Below are positions 8,173 to 12,098 of a stretch of 12,098 nucleotides of DNA, in pieces (position 1 is the first letter of the stretch; the number at the start of each line of letters is the position of its first letter). Source of the stretch: Oscillospiraceae bacterium (GTDB lineage: Bacteria > Bacillota > Clostridia > Oscillospirales > Ruminococcaceae); contig WRLS01000055.1 in the NCBI GenBank assembly GCA_009776345.1, positions 1 through 12,098 on the forward strand, written 5' to 3'. The notes under the pieces were generated by a model, which worked only from the letters and a program-made list of their open reading frames with translations, made no database searches and had not been told where the DNA came from. A program made the position numbers and the translations under genes.

Positions 8173-10182
8173 ATGGGATTATGGAACACGATCAGGAAAA
8201 AAATCACCGACATTTTTTCGCCTACTAAGCTGAATGTGCAGATGGAGGCGCTTTCAGGCGCAAACCCGGGGCGCAGGCTGCTGAGCGAAGCTGAAGTTGA
8301 ACAGTTTGAAAATATGCTTTTTAATACATGGCGCGGCGAAGACATAATGGTGCAGAAAATCAAAACAAACCTCAATGAAAAAGTAACCGTGCAACAAGCC
8401 TACACTGACGCCAAAAACGGAAACTACGCCGCCTTTGAGAACCTGCCGCCCGCAATGCGCAACGCAATCGCTTCTATAAAAATGAATGAGCTCAGGGCAA
8501 ACGGCACATTTACAAACCCCGCCGCGATGGCAGCGCTTGCGCCCAACGACCCTGCGCTTAGGCTGGGCTTCGATTACGCGGGCAGGATGGCGGATTTCGG
8601 CGGGCAAAGCCGCGAGTTTTTCAGTGCAAAATATGATGAAATGACACAGCGGGTATTTGAAGGCAAGGCGACTGTGCCTGACAGCCGCAGGCTGATGGAT
8701 GCCGACCAGCTTGCACAATATGAAGCAGACCTAATGAGCACGCCGCAGGGCAAAAAGCTTATGAATGAAAAAGTGGCAACGGCGGACAGCTATTTTTTCA
8801 GTATGTTTAACCGCGTAACCGTGCGCGAAGCTTATGAGCTTGCGAAAAACGGCGATTACCGCGCGTTTGAAAACCTGCCCCCGGAGATGAGGAACGCGGT
8901 CGCCTCCAGAAAAATGCTTGAGCTGGAGGCAAACGGCACGTTTGCAGACCCGGCTATGATAAGCGCGCTTTCGCCGCATGACACGGCTTTGCGGCTTGGG
9001 CTTAGCCACGCAGGCAGGATGGGGACTTTTGCGGGGATGCCCGGCAGCTTTTTCGAAAACCTCGATAATTCAATGACAAAAAAAGTCTTTACCGACACCT
9101 TTACACCGATGACAGCGGACAGGACACAGCGCTTGCAGGAAAAAGTAGGCGGCGACAAAGCCGCGGATATGATAAAGCAATCCGATTATTCGCAGGGCGT
9201 AATGCTGAAAATGATGTATGCCTCGCAAATGGGCAGGACGACGATGACAAGCCAAAGCAAAGAAACCGCGTGGGGCGCGGGGATGTCCGATATGTTCACC
9301 ACCGGCGCGAGGACAGGGTTTATCCTGCCGCGCGGGGGCAAGGTGATCTCGGCGATATACGGGAAAAACTGGGGCGAAGATTTTGGGAACAAAGGGCGCG
9401 CGTTTGCGACACACTCCGTGCGGGCGCCTGCTTTTGACGGCTCCAAGCAATACAAAGAGCAAAAAGGCGCTTCGCCGTTCGGACAATACGGCTTGAACAT
9501 CCCGGCGGGGGGACTCGGGAACCGCGGCACAAGCGGCAGGACCATTGTAAACGACGGGAGCTGCGGGCATCTGTACTCACACATCAAGCCCGGCGACACA
9601 AAGCACCACTCAACCTTGCTGGTTGGCGTTGAAAGCGACGCGCCGCTTTCCCGCAATTTCCAGGGGCATTATCACGGCCCGAAGGCAACGCCTGAAAGCC
9701 ACTCCTGCTTCGGGGCGCAAAAAACATCGCTCATCGGCGATAAATACGGCGGGAGGACCGTGGATTTACGGGGCATTGACGGCGCGCGGTTCGTCGACAA
9801 AATGAATTTGATGGACAAATACATAAAAGATAACCAGCGCATCGCCCGCACAGGGAACGAGCAGGAACGCACCGCCGCCACGCAGAGGCTTGAAAGCCTG
9901 ACGCAATCGCTGACCGGCAAAAAAATGTCTGAGGTGCAGCTCAGTACGGTGGAGCGCGAAATAGGGGAATGGACGCAGACAGGCGGCACAGAAAGGCAGG
10001 CACAAGCAGAGCGGACGGCGGACCCTTTCCGGGGAGTTGAAGCACAGGTAACGGCGGCCAATGAAGTTGACCGCGAACCGGTGGATTTCGGCAATCTCGT
10101 AAATCCGCCGCGCGAAATTGACACAAACGCGCTCGAAGCCGGGGAGCGCGAAATTACCGTGCCAAGCGCGGATAGAAGATAA
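8173..10182 (+). CDS. Leaderless protein with tandem repeat units and His/Cys-rich C-terminal domain, candidate secreted effector
   Basis: The product is 669 residues. The ATG at 8173 is chosen because AAGGGGTG (8159-8166) lies 6 nt upstream; a GTG at 8164 falls inside that site. No signal peptide or membrane span is visible. Residues about 34-162 and 172-306 are two diverged copies of one unit, each with AKNG-Y-AFENLPP-MRNA, then E-L-ANGTF, then ALRLG and AGRM. A linker leads to a third region, about 370-535. Its core (464-512) holds seven His and two Cys in 49 residues: C464, H466, H470, H478, H479, H499, H501, H510, C512, plus E487 and E508, in motifs CGHLY, LLVGVE, HYHG and SCFG. The last ~130 residues are charged and helical. 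I recognise no family. The compact polar motif cluster suggests an enzyme active site or metal centre. The gene has its own promoter and terminator; a T4SS substrate/toxin role is inference. Confidence 0.85.
   Translation: MGLWNTIRKKITDIFSPTKLNVQMEALSGANPGRRLLSEAEVEQFENMLFNTWRGEDIMVQKIKTNLNEKVTVQQAYTDAKNGNYAAFENLPPAMRNAIASIKMNELRANGTFTNPAAMAALAPNDPALRLGFDYAGRMADFGGQSREFFSAKYDEMTQRVFEGKATVPDSRRLMDADQLAQYEADLMSTPQGKKLMNEKVATADSYFFSMFNRVTVREAYELAKNGDYRAFENLPPEMRNAVASRKMLELEANGTFADPAMISALSPHDTALRLGLSHAGRMGTFAGMPGSFFENLDNSMTKKVFTDTFTPMTADRTQRLQEKVGGDKAADMIKQSDYSQGVMLKMMYASQMGRTTMTSQSKETAWGAGMSDMFTTGARTGFILPRGGKVISAIYGKNWGEDFGNKGRAFATHSVRAPAFDGSKQYKEQKGASPFGQYGLNIPAGGLGNRGTSGRTIVNDGSCGHLYSHIKPGDTKHHSTLLVGVESDAPLSRNFQGHYHGPKATPESHSCFGAQKTSLIGDKYGGRTVDLRGIDGARFVDKMNLMDKYIKDNQRIARTGNEQERTAATQRLESLTQSLTGKKMSEVQLSTVEREIGEWTQTGGTERQAQAERTADPFRGVEAQVTAANEVDREPVDFGNLVNPPREIDTNALEAGEREITVPSADRR
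8272..9090 (+). repeat. Tandem duplication inside the 669-residue gene
   Basis: Bases 8272-8658 and 8686-9090 encode the two homologous units of the 669-residue protein, each about 130-135 residues. Conservation is strong around AFENLPP and ANGTF and weaker at the ends, so the duplication is old. The units contain no obvious catalytic residues and are probably helical, more like a binding or targeting part than an enzyme. Confidence 0.8.
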
Positions 10183-10217
10183 AAGAACTCCCCCGGTATA
10201 ACCGGGGGAGTTCTTTT
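10181..10217 (+). terminator. Strong intrinsic terminator after the 669-residue gene
   Basis: A perfect 17-bp stem runs from AAAAGAACTCCCCCGGT (10181-10197) to its complement at 10201-10217, with a 3-nt ATA loop. The downstream arm ends in TTTT, and the left arm begins with four A, so it can act in both directions. The left arm starts inside the stop codon of the plus-strand gene. Confidence 0.93.
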
Positions 10218-10235
10218 AGGGCGTCCCGCGCTCCT

Positions 10236-10352
10236 GCCCCCTTCGCGCACGAAGGGGGTGGCGCGGAGCGCCGGGGGTTGATTTTTGGCGGCGATTTATT
10301 AGGGCAACCCCCGCCGTCCGCAGACGGCACCCCCTTCATGCGTGAAGGGGGC
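10236..10352. repeat. Inverted pair of a GC-rich palindromic repeat
   Basis: Two copies of one repeat lie in opposite orientations. Copy A (10236-10280) has the hairpin CCCCCTTCG/CGAAGGGGG (10237-10258), then GGCGC/GCGCC (10260-10272), and ends GGGGGTTG. Copy B (10305-10352) is the mirror: it starts CAACCCCC, has GCCGT/ACGGC (10313-10328), then CCCCCTTCA/TGAAGGGGG (10330-10351). The 24-base centre (10281-10304) is AT-richer. In RNA the two copies can pair with each other. This type resembles intergenic GC palindromes I recall from gut clostridia, probably non-autonomous mobile repeats; no transposase is present. Confidence 0.8.
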
Positions 10353-10383
10353 AAAAAACACGCCACAGGGTTGCCGGCACAAA

Positions 10384-10415
10384 AAAACTCCCCCGGGCAT
10401 AACCGGGGGAGTTTT
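10384..10415 (-). terminator. Intrinsic terminator of the minus-strand secreted-protein gene
   Basis: A 13-bp stem pairs AAAACTCCCCCGG (10384-10396) with CCGGGGGAGTTTT (10403-10415) around a 6-nt loop. On the minus strand it is followed by a run of seven T (complement of 10381-10387) and lies 11 nt past the stop of the gene ending at 10426. It can also stop plus-strand transcripts. Its stem is nearly the same sequence as the terminator at 10181-10217. Confidence 0.92.
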
Positions 10416-10425
10416 ATTTCAATTT

Positions 10426-11868
10426 TTATTTGCGCTGTAAAACCCCATCACTAACCACAATCGCCCCTGCGTAGCCTGTGTAAAAATGCACATACCCGTT
10501 CGAGTCGATTTTGTAGTTAGGCTGTTTTATCTGCTTATAAGTGTTGGTCATGCTGTCGTAGGCGTAGAACACGAGATTTTTTGCATCCATGCCGGTCAAA
10601 TCAAGCCTGGCGGCGGCGCGCAAAACCTGCCCCCACTCGCCCTTTTGCTCGAAGACAACGGCCTGCAGCTTGTTTGCAAAATGCCGCTCGAACAGCCGCA
10701 GTGTCGGGCTTACACGTATGCCTCCCGTCCAGCCGCTCACTAAAATATCCTTGCCGAAGCCCGCGGGGTTATCGGCGTACAGGCGCACGGCTACGCTGTT
10801 GTTTTCCATCGTGTCATGCTCGTAGCGCAGGCCCGCCAGCCGGTCCCAGGCATCGCCGCGCACGCCGTATGTGTAGTTATGCCTTGTGCGCACAAAATCT
10901 ATATTCGAGCGCTTTGCCGCCGCCGCCAGATTTTGAGCGGGGGCGCGTTCCAGCCACATGGCAGTGGGTATGGGGGCAAATGATGCATCGCTTCTGCTGT
11001 CGGAACCCGAGCCGCCGCCGGTTCTGCCGGATTGGGGCTGGTTGATGATGATTGGGGAACCGGTTATCAAAAAGTCGTCCGGCCCCCAGACGCTAAGCTG
11101 ATAATTGCCATTTGAAAGTGTTTCCAAAAACTGCCAGTACAACGTAACGATAATACTGCCTTCTTTCACATCACCAAGCTGTCTTGTTTCCCTATTGTTC
11201 CAACTTCCATAGCCTGTAAGGCCGCCGCCATCACCCTTTTTACCCGGGTCAAGATACCAGGTTTCAAGCTCTGTAGGTTTCGATCCAACCGGTCCGAAAC
11301 CTATGCCCCATTCGGGGTCTTCCAGCAGGTCTTCAAAATCAACATTAAATGTTTGTGTCATGTCTGTGCCTTCAAAAATATAAGTCGTGGTGTCTATGAT
11401 TGTTATGGTAAGATCACGGCCCCATTCAGCTCGTGGTACATATATAATTTTAATCTCAAAACTATCATTGACTTCATGGTAATTAAAAAAATCATCATAA
11501 AATGTAAATGTAAACTCAATATCGAATTTGTCACCGACACTGGTAATTTTAATGCTTCCTTCCCCCAATTCTCCCATATCGGAATTTGCCATTTCAAAGG
11601 TTATAATTTCGTTTAATTCTAGATCTTCTATATTAATGTCCTCTATGAGAGTGTCTTGGAATAAGACGGCAATTTCATCTGCATATTCTTCAACATCAGC
11701 GATCGTATGCGTAAATGTATATGTACCTTTATCCGCAAGGTTAATCGTATAGGTGGTTGGGTCGGCGGCAAATACAATTACCCCCCCCCCGGGGAATATA
11801 CCGGCGGCAAGCGCCAGGGAAAGGAGCAGCGGCAAAAGCCTTGTTATAACCTTTTTGCCTTGTTTCAT
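10426..11868 (-). CDS. Secreted surface protein with a phase-variable-type G10 tract, unknown function
   Basis: The product is 480 residues. The start at 11868 is preceded by GGAGGAG (11877-11883), 8 nt away; an upstream ATG at 11905-11907 lacks such a site. Residues 1-35 are a Sec signal (KKVITRLLPLLLSLALAAG core, cleavage near VFA-AD). The N-terminal part is beta-rich and acidic. A strand segment, 'LYWQFLETLSNGNYQLSVWG', resembles the end of an X2/Ig-like domain. A Gly/Ser linker (GRTGGGSGSDSR) leads to the C-terminal ~170 residues. That last domain, with 'DLTGMDAKNLVFYAYD' and 'NGYVHFYTGYAGAIVVSDG', resembles the C-terminal domain I remember on secreted clostridial proteins with X2 domains; I could not check this. 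No sortase motif or lipobox is seen, so it is released or held non-covalently. It is convergent to the other genes and probably not part of their transcript. Confidence 0.88.
   Translation of the reverse strand: MKQGKKVITRLLPLLLSLALAAGIFPGGGVIVFAADPTTYTINLADKGTYTFTHTIADVEEYADEIAVLFQDTLIEDINIEDLELNEIITFEMANSDMGELGEGSIKITSVGDKFDIEFTFTFYDDFFNYHEVNDSFEIKIIYVPRAEWGRDLTITIIDTTTYIFEGTDMTQTFNVDFEDLLEDPEWGIGFGPVGSKPTELETWYLDPGKKGDGGGLTGYGSWNNRETRQLGDVKEGSIIVTLYWQFLETLSNGNYQLSVWGPDDFLITGSPIIINQPQSGRTGGGSGSDSRSDASFAPIPTAMWLERAPAQNLAAAAKRSNIDFVRTRHNYTYGVRGDAWDRLAGLRYEHDTMENNSVAVRLYADNPAGFGKDILVSGWTGGIRVSPTLRLFERHFANKLQAVVFEQKGEWGQVLRAAARLDLTGMDAKNLVFYAYDSMTNTYKQIKQPNYKIDSNGYVHFYTGYAGAIVVSDGVLQRK
11781..11790 (-). 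repeat. G10 homopolymer in the signal-peptide codons, likely phase-variation switch
   Basis: Ten consecutive G on the coding strand, preceded by four C, encode the GGG of FPGGGV in the signal peptide. At ten G the frame is open. With nine G the next codon is TAA immediately after the tract. With eleven G a TAA is reached 14 codons later. So single-base slippage turns the protein off either way. Confidence 0.8.
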
Positions 11869-12034
11869 TTGTATCTCTCCTCCGAAAATTTCATAGATTT
11901 CGCCCATGATTTGATATAATCTTACAAGAAGCGCCCGCCGCGAAGATAGGGGCTTTGGCGGGTATTTTTAAAATTAGTTTTTACTATACCGCCATGGGTA
12001 TTCAATCGCCGCGCGGGGGTTTGCTACAATAAAT
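11869..12034 (-). other. Leader and upstream region of the secreted-protein gene
   Basis: No gene is seen here. Apart from the ribosome binding site, it holds an inverted repeat, CCCGCC (11934-11939) and GGCGGG (11957-11962), followed on the plus strand by TATTTTTAAAA. This may be a weak plus-strand terminator or a leader hairpin. An AT-rich stretch (11963-11988) follows. I found no well-spaced promoter for the minus-strand gene; TATAGT (complement of 11983-11988) has only a TTGAAT 11 bp away. Confidence 0.4.
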
Positions 12035-12093
12035 AAAATGCATCGTAGGGGCGACCCCGTGTGGTCGCCCGCATTTTACCGAATTGCATCGTA
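12035..12093. repeat. Hairpin repeat flanked by direct repeats, near the window end
   Basis: A nested hairpin has an outer stem AAAATGC (12035-12041)/GCATTTT (12071-12077) and inner stem GGGCGACC (12049-12056)/GGTCGCCC (12063-12070) with loop CCGTGT. The nine-base TGCATCGTA occurs at 12039-12047 and again at 12085-12093, a possible unit boundary. This GGGGCGACC...GGTCGCCC form matches my memory of a dispersed intergenic repeat in clostridial genomes. A further unit may continue past the window. Confidence 0.7.
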
Positions 12094-12098
12094 CAATG

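Noticed and set aside
9672..10250. Minus-strand open frame of 192 codons opposite the end of the 669-residue gene
   Set aside because: It would have to read through the strong terminator hairpin, and its low-complexity Ser/Arg product is typical of a complement-strand shadow.
10236..10352. CRISPR array or tRNA-like structure
   Set aside because: There are only two copies, in opposite orientations and without spacers, and no cloverleaf or cas gene is present; elsewhere in the window I also saw no CRISPR, tRNA or rRNA.
11915..11920. Perfect TATAAT on the plus strand
   Set aside because: No -35 at proper spacing (the bases there read CATAGA) and no plus-strand gene follows, so it is probably chance in an AT-rich leader.

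Overview
The window looks like an integrative or conjugative element (or a conjugation gene cluster) from a moderately GC-rich Gram-positive bacterium, most likely a clostridial Firmicute. I base this on a VirB4-type conjugation ATPase of the Gram-positive kind, strong purine-rich ribosome binding sites, lipoprotein and Sec signal peptides, an outer surface built from single-pass proteins and lipoproteins, and GC-rich palindromic intergenic repeats of a kind I recall from clostridial genomes. No taxonomic marker gene is present, so this remains inference.

Layout. Positions 3-2189 (+) hold the 3' part of a virB4-like gene that enters from outside the window. A 153-bp gap with a heptamer repeat and a long imperfect palindrome follows. 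Next come four closely packed genes (2343-8114, +): a family-3 solute-binding-like lipoprotein with no transporter beside it, a small cytoplasmic-looking protein with Pro/Glu/Thr/Arg repeats, a signal-peptide and C-terminal-membrane-anchor protein with Ig-like repeats, and a lipoprotein of about 1,115 residues with coiled-coil and acidic segments. They are joined by gaps of 3 and 13 nt and one 4-nt overlap, so they are probably one transcript. At 8111-8142 an AT-only palindrome overlaps a consensus-like promoter that appears dedicated to the next gene (8173-10182, +). That gene encodes a 669-residue protein with no signal peptide, two tandem copies of a ~130-residue unit and a His/Cys-rich C-terminal domain. 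It ends at a very strong terminator.

Positions 10181-10415 are a nested palindromic block: two near-identical terminator hairpins enclosing two inverted copies of a GC-rich repeat. It separates the plus-strand block from a convergent minus-strand gene (10426-11868) for a secreted protein. That gene carries a G10 homopolymer inside the signal-peptide codons, and losing or gaining one G gives an early stop, the classic arrangement of a phase-variable gene. The last 230 bases hold its leader and another hairpin repeat flanked by direct repeats.

How it may fit together (inference): virB4 powers a type IV secretion or conjugation machine. The three exported, membrane-anchored proteins that follow it could form a cell-surface part of that machine or a contact/sensing module. 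The separately promoted, leaderless 669-residue protein is a candidate transported substrate or effector. I could not assign any of the genes after virB4, other than the solute-binding-like one, to a known family with confidence.
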